Notes under the pieces: generated by a model
Told to the model about the DNA's origin: nothing
The model's database searches: none
Seen by the model: only the letters and a program-made list of their open reading frames with translations
In this document: positions 1 through 8,637 of the stretch, piece by piece
How the letters are laid out: every line of letters starts with the position of its first letter
Position numbering within the stretch: the stretch's first letter is position 1
Source of the DNA: Clostridiales bacterium
GTDB lineage: Bacteria; Bacillota; Peptococcia; DRI-13; UBA5745
Reading direction: 5' to 3'
Assembly: GCA_009782505.1 (NCBI GenBank)
Contig: WRIW01000011.1
Coordinates: 1 to 54,039 of the forward strand
Length of the DNA: 54,039 nt
Translations under genes and position numbers: made by a program

Positions 1-206
1 GTGCGCCCGTTCATGCTCACGGGCGTCGTGCCGCGGCCGGGGTCGATCTCCTGCAGCTTCATGTTGACGTACATCTCCGGTTCGTTCATTTTCATGATGA
101 TTTCGACGTCGTCGCCGGGAACCGGTACTACAGCGTCGGCTGCGGCAGGGATGAGGGCAAGCGCCAGCATAAGCGCCAGGGTCAGTGTAAGTGTTTTCTT
201 TGTCAT
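1..206 (-). CDS. Exported stalk-domain protein, start only (cut by window edge)
   Basis: Only the first 68 codons are inside the window. They begin with a clear signal peptide (MTKKTLTLTLALMLALALI, then an AAA/ADA-type cleavage region). Next comes the start of a copper amine oxidase N-terminal-like 'stalk' domain: a short beta segment with MKMNEPEMYVN followed by an approach to the usual G-R-T motif (PVSMNGR at the edge). In this family the domain is a non-enzymatic extracellular module found on secreted proteins of Clostridia and related groups. The ATG at 204-206 is preceded by an AAAGGCGG ribosome binding site. What the missing C-terminal part does cannot be known here. Confidence 0.7.
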   Translation of the reverse strand, partial: MTKKTLTLTLALMLALALIPAAADAVVPVPGDDVEIIMKMNEPEMYVNMKLQEIDPGRGTTPVSMNGR

Positions 207-277
207 TTGTTTCCGCCTTTCTTTTTGTGTTCTAACCGCTTTTACGAGCGGCATAATGCAAGCCACCTACTAACTTA

Positions 278-412
278 CTACAACGCAGTCCCGCAGCCCG
301 CGCAAAACTTTGCGCCGGCTTCGTTTTGCTTGCCGCAGCCCGCGCATACCGCCGCCTGGGCGACGGTGGCTTCGGGAAGAGCCGCGCCGCATTTGGCGCA
401 GAATTTCCCCAT
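278..412 (-). CDS. Small double zinc-ribbon protein (44 aa)
   Basis: A 44-codon gene encoding two short zinc-ribbon knuckles. The first, CAKCG, stands alone near the N-terminus (residues 5-9). The second is a complete four-cysteine ribbon with CAGCG near residue 23 and CAGCG near residue 38. The pattern CxxCG...CxxCG is that of the zinc-ribbon/double zinc-ribbon families, which often occur as tiny stand-alone proteins or as N-terminal caps of membrane proteins. The reading frame is intact from ATG (410-412) to TAG (278-280). A weak AAAGG site lies about 12 bases upstream. Function unknown. It lies immediately upstream of the stalk-domain gene on the same strand, 71 bp apart, and may be co-transcribed with it. 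Confidence 0.6.
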   Translation of the reverse strand: MGKFCAKCGAALPEATVAQAAVCAGCGKQNEAGAKFCAGCGTAL

Positions 413-484
413 CGAATCATCATCCTTTACCTATATTCTAAAATCCGGATTGCATAACCATAGTCTATATGATAATATGGAAAC

Positions 485-523
485 AGAAAAGGAGCTGCCC
501 GCTTTTTGGTGGCGGTCAGTTCC
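485..523 (-). terminator. Intrinsic terminator of the small toxin transcript
   Basis: On the minus strand GGAACTGACCGC pairs with GCGGGCAGCTCC (12 positions, two mismatches) around a 9-base loop and is followed by TTTTCTG. It lies 47 bases beyond the stop codon of the 26-residue toxin-like gene and closes a transcript of about 220 nt starting at the promoter at 711-739. Confidence 0.65.
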
Positions 524-537
524 GCTATAGGGTTAGA

Positions 538-566
538 CTGAACCGCCTATTGCGTAGGCGGTTCAG
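538..566. other. Perfect 12-bp hairpin just after the toxin stop codon
   Basis: CTGAACCGCCTA and TAGGCGGTTCAG form a perfect 12-bp stem with a 5-base loop, three bases past the stop codon of the toxin-like gene. No good T run follows on either strand. A strong hairpin at this place is typical of type I toxin mRNAs, where it stabilises the message or is the contact region for an antisense RNA. It could also serve as the end of a plus-strand antisense RNA. That assignment is inference. Confidence 0.5.
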
Positions 567-569
567 GTA

Positions 570-650
570 TTACTTACGCCTTTTCAGGCAAGTATCTACG
601 ACGACTACGATCAACATCAAAAGAGCCAATAACTCAATCCATGAGACCAT
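570..650 (-). CDS. Putative type I toxin, holin-like hydrophobic peptide (26 aa)
   Basis: The peptide starts MVSWIELLALLMLIVVVV and ends DTCLKRRK: one membrane helix (about residues 4-18) followed by a short basic tail. This is the plan of the Hol-Tox/TxpA-like small toxins of Firmicutes, which insert in the inner membrane and are silenced by an antisense RNA. The ATG (648-650) follows an excellent AAAGGAGGTGAGG ribosome binding site. A consensus-like promoter (711-739), a strong post-stop hairpin (538-566) and an intrinsic terminator (485-523) make it a complete stand-alone unit of about 220 nt. No antitoxin RNA promoter could be fixed with confidence on the plus strand. Alternatives are a small membrane regulator peptide, but the total architecture favours a toxin. 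Confidence 0.65.
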   Translation of the reverse strand: MVSWIELLALLMLIVVVVDTCLKRRK

Positions 651-710
651 AGGTCCTCACCTCCTTTTGGAGATGAACTGAATCCGCCAAGCGGGGCAAC
701 TCCTTGGTAT

Positions 711-739
711 ATTTTACCATGCCCCAACGAAATTGGCAA
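711..739 (-). promoter_or_regulatory. Promoter of the small toxin gene
   Basis: Minus-strand -35 TTGCCA (734-739), 17-bp spacer, -10 TAAAAT (711-716), with an extended -10 (TGG before the hexamer). It gives a leader of about 55 nt to the ATG at 650. Confidence 0.65.
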
Positions 740-796
740 CCATTATTTTACATTCAATACAACCTCCGTCAGGTCGCCCCTCGCGCGATATATTTC

Positions 797-1429
797 CTAA
801 AAGCTGATTATACCCATATGTTCAAGCAGTATCTTGAATCCGATCAGCACCAGTATGACCCCGCCCGCCAACTCCGCTTTTGATTTAAATCTCAACCCGA
901 ACACGTTTCCTATCTTCACGCCGGCTATGGAAAGCAGAAGCGTTGTCACGCCAATAAAGGAAACAGCGGGAATGATACGTGCTTTGAGAAAAGCGAAGGA
1001 CACGCCCACAGCCAGCGCGTCGATACTTGTCGCAAGCGCGAGGGGCAGCATATGGGCAAGGCTTACAGAGGCCTCCGCTTTGCCAGGCTTCGCCCCGCCG
1101 GGGCACATTCTGTCGCCGCAAACAGCGTCAGGGCACTCCCTGTCAGGGCAGCCCTTAGATTTCAAGCTCCCGGCAGCCATTTTACCGCCGAGGAATAAGA
1201 GCAGCGCAAACGCGATCCAATGGTCGTAAGCGATGATGTAATCCGCGAAAAATGTCGCAGCCATATATCCGATCAGCGGCATGACCGCCTGGAAGACGCC
1301 GAAATACAGCCCGACGATTACCGCTTTTATCAGGACGGCTCTCGGCATGGCTAACCCTATACAAACAGCCACGGCGAAAGCGTCCATGGATAACCCAACG
1401 GCGAGCAAAAAAAGTTCGATGATACGCAT
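797..1429 (-). CDS. mntP: Manganese efflux pump MntP
   Basis: A 210-residue membrane protein of the MntP (YebN, DUF204) family, which exports Mn2+ from the cytoplasm. The hallmark opening LAVGLSMDAFAVAVCIGL carries the conserved Asp of helix 1. The second half repeats the theme with TSIDALAVGVSF, giving the two-fold six-helix arrangement of the family. A cytoplasmic loop at about residues 108-122 is cysteine-rich (CPDRECPDAVCGDRMCPGG), which is longer and richer in Cys than usual and could bind metal. I could not find a yybP-ykoY manganese riboswitch in the 375 bp upstream. Length is slightly above the usual 180-190 because of that loop. Confidence 0.9.
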   Translation of the reverse strand: MRIIELFLLAVGLSMDAFAVAVCIGLAMPRAVLIKAVIVGLYFGVFQAVMPLIGYMAATFFADYIIAYDHWIAFALLLFLGGKMAAGSLKSKGCPDRECPDAVCGDRMCPGGAKPGKAEASVSLAHMLPLALATSIDALAVGVSFAFLKARIIPAVSFIGVTTLLLSIAGVKIGNVFGLRFKSKAELAGGVILVLIGFKILLEHMGIISF

Positions 1430-1803
1430 TACATCTGCTCTTTCATCTGTGTGTTTTTCATGGCGCGGGCGATTTTGCTGTTAAAATCAGGCTTCCTCTC
1501 TGTTCCACTGCTTAGAATAGTTGCAACCTTATTGTATACTGAACAATTCCGGCAGCGCAACACAATCTTGTATAATGGACTGGCCGACGGAACAGAAACT
1601 TGCGTTATTAATTGTATCGCAGTAGGGCGATATGGCGTATTGCGATGACTTTGCCGAACCGATATCAACAGCTATTGTTGGAATCGGGGAATCCGGTATC
1701 AGTTATTGAATATTTCAGCCAAGTCAGCCTCAGGCGTCGTGATTGGCTTGATCGCGCCGGACTTGACAGCGCCGATGACCGTATGTTCAATGCAAATCGC
1801 ATA
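1430..1803. other. Intergenic stretch between mntP and tRNA-Thr
   Basis: No convincing gene. On the minus strand an open frame at 1699-1806 would give 35 residues ending GAIKPITTPEADLAEIFNN. The composition looks protein-like, but it has no good start (TTG only) or ribosome binding site, so it may be the tail of a decayed gene. A possible mntP promoter on the minus strand, TTGCGC-16 bp-TATACA, is weak. No riboswitch fold was recognised. Confidence 0.35.
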
Positions 1804-1838
1804 CAAAAACCGCTTGGAAACGAAGCCCCAAGCGGTTA
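1804..1838 (-). terminator. Intrinsic terminator after tRNA-Thr
   Basis: Perfect 10-bp stem AACCGCTTGG / CCAAGCGGTT with a 10-base loop, followed on the minus strand by TTTTTG. It lies 8 bases past the encoded CCA end of the tRNA. Confidence 0.85.
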
Positions 1839-1845
1839 ATTTTTA

Positions 1846-1920
1846 TGGAGCTGATGGGGAGATTCGAACTCCCGACCTGCGCATTACGAGTGCGCTGCTC
1901 TACCACTGAGCCACATCAGC
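1846..1920 (-). tRNA. tRNA-Thr (anticodon CGT)
   Basis: Full cloverleaf on the minus strand: acceptor GCTGATG/CATCAGC, D arm with GTGGCTCAGTGG, anticodon stem GCGCA/TGCGC around CTCGTAA, T arm GGGAG-TTCGAAT-CTCCC, and an encoded CCA end. Anticodon CGT reads ACG (Thr). The base after the anticodon is A37, the target of the t6A modification made by the TsaB/D/E proteins encoded at 9-12 kb in this window. Confidence 0.97.
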
Positions 1921-1929
1921 ACAGCCCTC

Positions 1930-1958
1930 ATTTTACCATAGGGCGCGAAAGCGGTCAA
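1930..1958 (-). promoter_or_regulatory. Promoter of tRNA-Thr
   Basis: Minus-strand -35 TTGACC (1953-1958), 17-bp spacer, -10 TAAAAT (1930-1935) with an extended -10 TGG. The -35 hexamer overlaps the stop codon of the upstream ATPase gene (1955-1957), so promoter and coding sequence share bases. Start of transcription is expected only a few bases before the tRNA. Confidence 0.75.
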
Positions 1959-3553
1959 GCGCCCCAGACGGTGATCGGTAGACCATCGAAGGTCTCGCCC
2001 CGCACCCAGATTTTATCGTCCCAAGCCCGCCCCGAGCCCCGGTCGAAGATGATCAGGTGCGCCTCGTCCGCGCCCACGCGCCGGGTATAGTCGGCGGTCT
2101 GCTCCAAGCCTTTCGCCAAAACTGTATCCAAGGCGCCACGAAGCAGCTTCAGCTCGATCACCACGCGCTGCAGGGGGCCGTGCATGCCCTGCTCCTCGTC
2201 CAGGGGCCACTCGATGAGCAGATCCGTCCGCTTGCGCCCCAGGCCGTACTCCCGGTTGATGTGCCCGCCTCCGTTGACGATACGCTGCAGGAATGCCTGG
2301 AGCAGAAGCTGCGGCCCCGCCTCTTTGTAGTCGAAGCCCTCGACCCAGGCATCTGAGTGCTCGCGGAAAAACTGCTGGAACGCCCCCAGCAGCTTCGCCA
2401 TGTCCAGTCTGTGCTCCGGGGTGACATACCACGCCGACTCCTGGTTGGGGATGCGCGTCTGCGCTACCCAAGTGAGCTCCCGGGGGATGACTTCCTGATA
2501 AATGCGGTTGCTGATGGACACCGTCGGCTTGGTTCTGATCAGGCCCAGGTCTTCGACGTACTGCTGGTCGTCGATGCGGATACCTTCGAGGCTGACTGAC
2601 TCGCCTGATAGCATAGCTTCGACGACGCGGCGGATCCTGGGCTCCTGCAGCTTGTCGGTGAGCTGATCCAGATGCGTGGCCCGGGACTGGATCAAGGCCT
2701 CTCTCGCCTCTCTGTAGTCCGGCAGCGTTATCCTTCGGCTCCGGTCGCGGTTGGCGCGGAGCTCCCATATGATTTCCTGCCCCAGAGCATTGACAAGCCA
2801 TGGCTGGCCGTAGCTGTCTTCCCAAAGCTCGGGGAAGATGGCTTCGTCGAATTCCTGGCCGGTTTCTTCGGTGTGCTGCAGCCACAGCGCTTCGGTCTCC
2901 TCCCGGGAGAAGTTCCCCATCCGCAATGACTTCGTTTTGATATTGAAGGCGCTGCCCCCCGTGATGATTTCGCCGTTGCCTTGATGGATGCGGTAGTCGC
3001 GTATGTCCCGCACGCCGCAGAGGATGACGCTCTGAGGGAAGTATGCCGGGCGTTCGTTATACCCCGCGCGAAGCTGGCGCAGGACGGAGATAAGCGTGTC
3101 GCCCACCAGGGCGTCGATCTCATCGATAAAGAGCACTGTCGGCTTCTCCGACGTGACCGTCCAGTGGCTCAGCAGTTTGGAAAATTGATCCTGCGGCGGA
3201 AAGCGGCGTCCCTCTTGCAGGAACCAATCTTCCAAATCCGGACGCTCCAGATGCCTTGCCAAGGACCGCGAAACGGTACTGCATACGGCGGGGATACCAT
3301 ACATCTCATCGCGGGCGGTCTGTGCCGCTTCGATATTCGCGTAGGCGCAGACGTAGCGGCCTTCGGCATTCAGCGCATGCATCATTGCATACAAGGCGCT
3401 GGTTTTGCCCGTCTGACGCGGCGCGTGCATGACGAAGTAGCGCATATCACTGATCAGCCGCTGTATCTCGTCCCAGTCGATGCGGGTCAACGGATCGATG
3501 CAGTAGTTCATTTCCGGTTTCATCGGCCCTGCCGTATTGAAAAAGCGTGCCAT
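1955..3553 (-). CDS. AAA+ ATPase with C-terminal PD-(D/E)XK nuclease-like domain
   Basis: A 532-residue protein. The N-terminal half is a P-loop ATPase: Walker A APRQTGKTS, Walker B TVLFIDEIDAL, then arginine-rich sensor segments. The C-terminal part has the nuclease-like signature: an Asp in GRKRTDLLIEW and a strand with VVIELKLLRG, together the D...ExK core of the PD-(D/E)XK superfamily. Proteins with this pairing are widespread in anaerobes and often occur in many copies. Their biological role is not established and some are suspected to belong to mobile or defence-type genes. The start at 3553 is chosen for its GGGGG site 8 bases upstream. The frame stays open to 3640 but that extension is made of a 19-bp tandem repeat. 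The gene stands alone between hpt and the tRNA. Confidence 0.75.
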   Translation of the reverse strand: MARFFNTAGPMKPEMNYCIDPLTRIDWDEIQRLISDMRYFVMHAPRQTGKTSALYAMMHALNAEGRYVCAYANIEAAQTARDEMYGIPAVCSTVSRSLARHLERPDLEDWFLQEGRRFPPQDQFSKLLSHWTVTSEKPTVLFIDEIDALVGDTLISVLRQLRAGYNERPAYFPQSVILCGVRDIRDYRIHQGNGEIITGGSAFNIKTKSLRMGNFSREETEALWLQHTEETGQEFDEAIFPELWEDSYGQPWLVNALGQEIIWELRANRDRSRRITLPDYREAREALIQSRATHLDQLTDKLQEPRIRRVVEAMLSGESVSLEGIRIDDQQYVEDLGLIRTKPTVSISNRIYQEVIPRELTWVAQTRIPNQESAWYVTPEHRLDMAKLLGAFQQFFREHSDAWVEGFDYKEAGPQLLLQAFLQRIVNGGGHINREYGLGRKRTDLLIEWPLDEEQGMHGPLQRVVIELKLLRGALDTVLAKGLEQTADYTRRVGADEAHLIIFDRGSGRAWDDKIWVRGETFDGLPITVWGA

Positions 3554-3590
3554 CGCTCTGTCCCCCATTCCGCTGTCCACTTTGGCTGTG

Positions 3591-3637
3591 ACCCCGGGTA
3601 GTGCCCGATACCCCGGGTGGTGCCTGATACCCCGGGG
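3591..3637. repeat. 19-bp tandem repeat upstream of the ATPase gene
   Basis: Two and a half copies of a 19-bp unit: ACCCCGGGTAGTGCCCGAT (3591-3609), ACCCCGGGTGGTGCCTGAT (3610-3628) and a partial ACCCCGGGG (3629-3637). Each unit contains the palindrome CCCGGG. The repeat lies between hpt and the ATPase start and is read through by the ATPase frame. It could be a binding site array, an unstable minisatellite, or a piece of a larger repeat family. Confidence 0.7.
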
Positions 3638-3652
3638 CATTCGCCGCCTTCT

Positions 3653-4171
3653 CTACTGCTTGACGACGCCGATGTAAGGCAGCTCCCTGCCTTTTTCGTT
3701 GAAATCCAGCCCGTATCCCACCACGAAGTAGTCTTCGATCTCGATCCCGCAGTAATCCGGGTGCAGCTCTACCTGCCTGCGGGAAGGCTTATCCAGGAAA
3801 GTACATATCTTCAGCGACGCCGGCTTGCGAACCATCAGGTTCTCCCTGAGGTAGCTCAGTGTCAAGCCTGTGTCGACGATGTCTTCCACCACCAGGATAT
3901 GCTTGCCCGCAATCTCCCGGTCCAGGTCGCGGAGCATCCGGACAACGCCGGAAGTCTTTGTGGAAGCGCCATAACTGGACAGGGACATAAAGTCGATTTC
4001 CAGCGGCAGCTTGATCTGCCGGATCAGATCCGCCATAAAAATCGAGGCGCCTTTTAAAATGCAGATAATGAACAGGTCCTTATCCCTATAATCCTCCGTG
4101 ATCTGGGCCCCCAGTTCCGCCACGCGCTTTCTGATTTCATCCTCAGTGATGATGATTTGGCTGATCTCCAT
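3653..4171 (-). CDS. hpt: Hypoxanthine phosphoribosyltransferase
   Basis: A 172-residue purine salvage enzyme that joins hypoxanthine or guanine to PRPP to give IMP or GMP in the cytoplasm. The PRPP-binding motif VVEDIVDTGLTLSYL is intact. ICILKGASIFMADLIR and the purine-loop region DYFVVGYGLDFNEKGRELPYIG are typical of bacterial HPRT. The start is set at the ATG at 4169-4171 (MEISQIIIT), which gives the normal family length. The longer upstream frame would add an unlikely 41 residues across the promoter. In many Firmicutes hpt sits next to tilS and ftsH; here it does not. Confidence 0.95.
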   Translation of the reverse strand: MEISQIIITEDEIRKRVAELGAQITEDYRDKDLFIICILKGASIFMADLIRQIKLPLEIDFMSLSSYGASTKTSGVVRMLRDLDREIAGKHILVVEDIVDTGLTLSYLRENLMVRKPASLKICTFLDKPSRRQVELHPDYCGIEIEDYFVVGYGLDFNEKGRELPYIGVVKQ

Positions 4172-4240
4172 ATGAAACGCGCCCCTTCCGTTGATTTCTC
4201 CACGCTCGCACTCACTTACGTGAAGCTCGCCGATAGATGA

Positions 4241-4270
4241 ATTATACCATAGTAAAGGCTTTTCCATCAA
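4241..4270 (-). promoter_or_regulatory. Promoter of hpt
   Basis: Minus-strand -35 TTGATG (4265-4270), 18-bp spacer, -10 TATAAT (4241-4246) with extended -10 TGG. Predicted leader of about 60 nt to the hpt ATG. Confidence 0.65.
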
Positions 4271-4317
4271 TACGCCGTGCGCCTTATGTGCCACGCCACG
4301 CCGCTTGATATACCACC

Positions 4318-6366
4318 TTACCGGCTCGCCTGCAACAGCTCTTCCGCTTCCACTATCCGCAGCGGGTAGTTGCCCAGATGAGGCCGGGCCTGCCTATAGT
4401 CCGCAAGAGCTACCCGGGACCTGCCGCTGTAAAGCAGCCCGAAACCGTAAGGCCGCCTTGTGCCCAAGGCCGGGGCGGCGGGCGCGTTTTTGTAGCCCCG
4501 TTCCAGAGCTCTTTCTACCTTCGCGCTCAGCGGATCCTTTCTTTGCAGGCAGAGGGGCAGCACCCCTACATGATTCGTTTGCAGCCAGTCGATGACCAGA
4601 CTGTCCCTCAGCGTTTCATGATCCGCGCCGAGTCGGCTCTCACCAAAACGCATGACTTCGCTTATATATGACTCCAGGGGCATGCCGGCGGAGCTGCCGA
4701 TAAAGCTGCCGACAGCGGTAAAAAAAGCGCAGGGGGAAGCGTCCCCCGTGTCCTTTGGCCGACTGCCAAGGGAGAGGTTTTCCAGCGCAAGCAGATAACC
4801 GAGAGTAGTGGGGAATCTGCCGCTATTATACAAGCGGCTCAACGCGTCTTCGCAAAGGGCCAGGGTGGCAAGCCCCTCCTCGCCTATGCTGCTGGTCCGT
4901 CGGACGCGGTAGGGCGGCCGGGTATCATATACTATGCCGTACCCTTCGCTCTGCTCCCGTAAGCGGCTGCCATGAAGCAGCTTCAGGAAACCAAGTTGCA
5001 GCATATGGGGGGCAAGACCGAAAGCCTGGTCAAAGGAATCCCGGAATGTGGCTTCATCCTCGCCGGGCAGCCCCGCGATGAGATCCAGATGGAGATGGAT
5101 ATTGTTCATTTCCCGAAGAAGGAGGAAGTTTTCCCTGAACCGGTCAAAGTCCGTGCTGCGCCCCACGGCTTCCAGCGTCCGCGCCTGAAAGCTTTGCAGA
5201 CCTATCTCCAGCTGAAATAAGCCTGCCGGGGCTCCCCTGAGCAGATCGACGGTGGCGCGGTCAAACAAGTCTGCGGCTACCTCAAAGTGGAAGCATACAG
5301 AGGGCGGCACTGCCCCGGAAGCCCGGCTTTCCAGGAGAAAGCGGATGATCTCCCCGGCGCGCCCCGGATGGCAGTTAAATGTGCGGTCTACCAGCTTCAC
5401 GGTCTTCGACCCGGTGTTCGCCAGCTTGACCAGGTCGCGCTTCGCCCGCTCCATATCGAAAAAGCGTATGGTTTCCGACCGCCCCGAGAGGCAAAAGCCG
5501 CAGGAAAATGGGCAGCCCCTGGATGTTTCCAGATAAGCAATCCTGCCAGCCAGGCCCGCCATGTATTCCGGCAGGTAGGGATCCGGCGGCTCTGTCGGCG
5601 CAGATGGTGGTGTCGGCGGCGCTGTCGGCTCAGGTGGCATCGTTGGCGGCGCAGGTGGCGTCGGCGCGTCGGTAACCGGGTTCAACACTACCTTCCCCTC
5701 TAGCCTCCAGGCTAAGCCCGGTATAGCAGCCAGGCAACTGTGCAGGCGGCGGCTCTCGCGTTGGCGTACCGTCGCCTCATGGGCGCCGCCCCCCTCCGGG
5801 CCGGCGTATGCCGCCGGTGGAGCGCCTCCTTCGCGGCATAGATCAGCCAAAAGTCGCACGAAGGGCCCTTCCCCCTCGCCGCAGACGACATAGTCGGCCA
5901 TCGGCAGCGATTCCAGCCTTTCGGCGGCGTTATAGGAGACTTCCGGGCCGCCCAGGATGACCACGCAATCCGGCAAGCGGCGGGAGACGCCATCGAGGAG
6001 CCGCCCGACCAGGCTTATGTTCCATATATAGCAACTGACCGCCAGTATGTCCGGCCCCACCGAGACGATACCATCCAGTATCTCTTCGTAGGGGCGGTTG
6101 ATATTGGTCTCCAGTATCTCCGGCTCCGGTATCGCGGAGGCTGGCCCCGCGGTGGAGACGCAAAAGCTGCCGGCAAGCCCGCCAAAGCCGCCGCTGTCGC
6201 TAGAACCGCAACCGCCGGAGCCGTCGCTGTCGCTAGAACCATGGCCGCCTTCACCAGAACCGTCCGGCGCTTTGTTATATGCCCGTACAGCCGCTTTCAG
6301 GTACCATGGCGCCAGAGCGGAGTGGATATACTTGGCGTTTATCGCGAGAATCAGCGTCTTCACCAC
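4318..6366 (-). CDS. Cobalamin-binding radical SAM protein
   Basis: A class B-like radical SAM enzyme. Counting from the longer start at 6390, a B12-binding-type Rossmann domain lies at about 95-185 (DILAVSCYIWN, VVILGGPEVSYN, YVVCGEGEGPF). The [4Fe-4S] cluster motif SRGCPFSCGFC (Cys 293, 297, 300) opens the radical SAM barrel, and a DUF4080-type C-terminal region follows. The lower-axial DxHxxG motif of methionine synthase is absent, as is common in this group. Substrate unknown. Two odd low-complexity inserts are present: a Ser/Gly/Asp stretch (about 42-75) and a Pro/Thr-rich stretch (about 240-272), which separates the two domains. Start is uncertain: GTG at 6364-6366 follows a GGGAGG site at a 12-base distance, while the ATG at 6388-6390 has none. 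Confidence 0.8.
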   Translation of the reverse strand: MVKTLILAINAKYIHSALAPWYLKAAVRAYNKAPDGSGEGGHGSSDSDGSGGCGSSDSGGFGGLAGSFCVSTAGPASAIPEPEILETNINRPYEEILDGIVSVGPDILAVSCYIWNISLVGRLLDGVSRRLPDCVVILGGPEVSYNAAERLESLPMADYVVCGEGEGPFVRLLADLCREGGAPPAAYAGPEGGGAHEATVRQRESRRLHSCLAAIPGLAWRLEGKVVLNPVTDAPTPPAPPTMPPEPTAPPTPPSAPTEPPDPYLPEYMAGLAGRIAYLETSRGCPFSCGFCLSGRSETIRFFDMERAKRDLVKLANTGSKTVKLVDRTFNCHPGRAGEIIRFLLESRASGAVPPSVCFHFEVAADLFDRATVDLLRGAPAGLFQLEIGLQSFQARTLEAVGRSTDFDRFRENFLLLREMNNIHLHLDLIAGLPGEDEATFRDSFDQAFGLAPHMLQLGFLKLLHGSRLREQSEGYGIVYDTRPPYRVRRTSSIGEEGLATLALCEDALSRLYNSGRFPTTLGYLLALENLSLGSRPKDTGDASPCAFFTAVGSFIGSSAGMPLESYISEVMRFGESRLGADHETLRDSLVIDWLQTNHVGVLPLCLQRKDPLSAKVERALERGYKNAPAAPALGTRRPYGFGLLYSGRSRVALADYRQARPHLGNYPLRIVEAEELLQASR

Positions 6367-6548
6367 GTGGTCACAGCGCCTCCCTTTCATTGTCTATCAT
6401 ATAGTACCTGCACTAGTCGTTGCGGAATACCTGTTTCCATCGCTATACAAAAGCCAGCCCCCCTTGGGCGTATGTACCCGTCGCTTAGGGAGGCCGGCCA
6501 AATCCTGACTATAAACTGTCTAATCCGCTTATCGTCTTACTGTCGGGC

Positions 6549-8180
<1,632 letters not shown>

Positions 8181-8194
8181 TCAATCCTTTCCTT

Positions 8195-8485
8195 TTACAA
8201 AATGGCGTGGACGTCGCGTTCGTTGAGAATCAGAAGGTCTTCGTCGTTGATCTTGATATCGGTGCCGCCAAACTTGCTGTAGAGCACCTTGTCGCCGACT
8301 TTGACTTCCATGGGGACTCTGGTACCGTTTTCCAGAACGCGCCCGCTGCCCACGGCTAACACTTCGCCGTGCATAGGCTTCTCCGACGCCGTATCAGGCA
8401 GGACTATACCGCTGGCCAGCTTCATCTCGCCGCTGACCGGCCTGATGACGATCCTGTCTCCCAGGGGCTTGATCTTCAGTTCCAT
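8195..8485 (-). CDS. groS: Co-chaperonin GroES (10 kDa)
   Basis: A 96-residue GroES, complete: KIKPLGDRIVIRPV at the start, the mobile loop region around SGEMKLASGIVLPDTASEKP, and VGDKVLYSKFGGTDIKI near the C-terminus. It forms the heptameric lid of the GroEL chamber. First gene of the operon, with an AAGAGGAGGTATATGTA site before the ATG. Its promoter and CIRCE operator lie within 125 bp upstream. Confidence 0.98.
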   Translation of the reverse strand: MELKIKPLGDRIVIRPVSGEMKLASGIVLPDTASEKPMHGEVLAVGSGRVLENGTRVPMEVKVGDKVLYSKFGGTDIKINDEDLLILNERDVHAIL

Positions 8486-8541
8486 TACATATACCTCCTC
8501 TTATTATTGCTAAAACATTGTTTTTCCTCTACTGCGAATTA

Positions 8542-8568
8542 TTAGCACTCGACCCGTACGAGTGCTAA
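8542..8568 (-). promoter_or_regulatory. CIRCE operator (HrcA binding site)
   Basis: Perfect inverted repeat TTAGCACTC, 9 bases, GAGTGCTAA: the consensus CIRCE element. It covers the expected first transcribed bases of groESL, so HrcA bound here would repress heat-shock transcription until chaperonin is depleted. Confidence 0.98.
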
Positions 8569-8579
8569 CCGCAGTTCCT

Positions 8580-8608
8580 ATCATAAGCTCTCGCCACATA
8601 CTTGTCAA
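8580..8608 (-). promoter_or_regulatory. Sigma-A-type promoter of groESL
   Basis: Minus-strand -35 TTGACA (8603-8608), 17-bp spacer, -10 TATGAT (8580-8585). Transcription should start near 8573, just before the CIRCE repeat. Confidence 0.9.
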
Positions 8609-8637
8609 GAATAAAACGAAATAAATTTTCCGGCGCC

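Noticed and set aside
1430-1803. A manganese (yybP-ykoY) riboswitch upstream of mntP
   Set aside because: I looked for the conserved core sequences and paired loops and could not find them.
1699-1806. A 35-residue minus-strand frame ending in GAIKPITTPEADLAEIFNN as a real gene
   Set aside because: It overlaps the tRNA terminator, has only a TTG start without a ribosome binding site, and shows no recognisable family. It may be a gene remnant at most.
2013-2885. A 290-codon minus-strand frame inside the ATPase gene
   Set aside because: It is an out-of-frame shadow: Arg/Ala/Gly-rich with no domains, while the overlapping frame has clear ATPase motifs.
3591-3640. The repeat upstream of the ATPase as a CRISPR-like array
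   Set aside because: Units are directly adjacent with no spacers and there are only two and a half copies; no cas genes are present.
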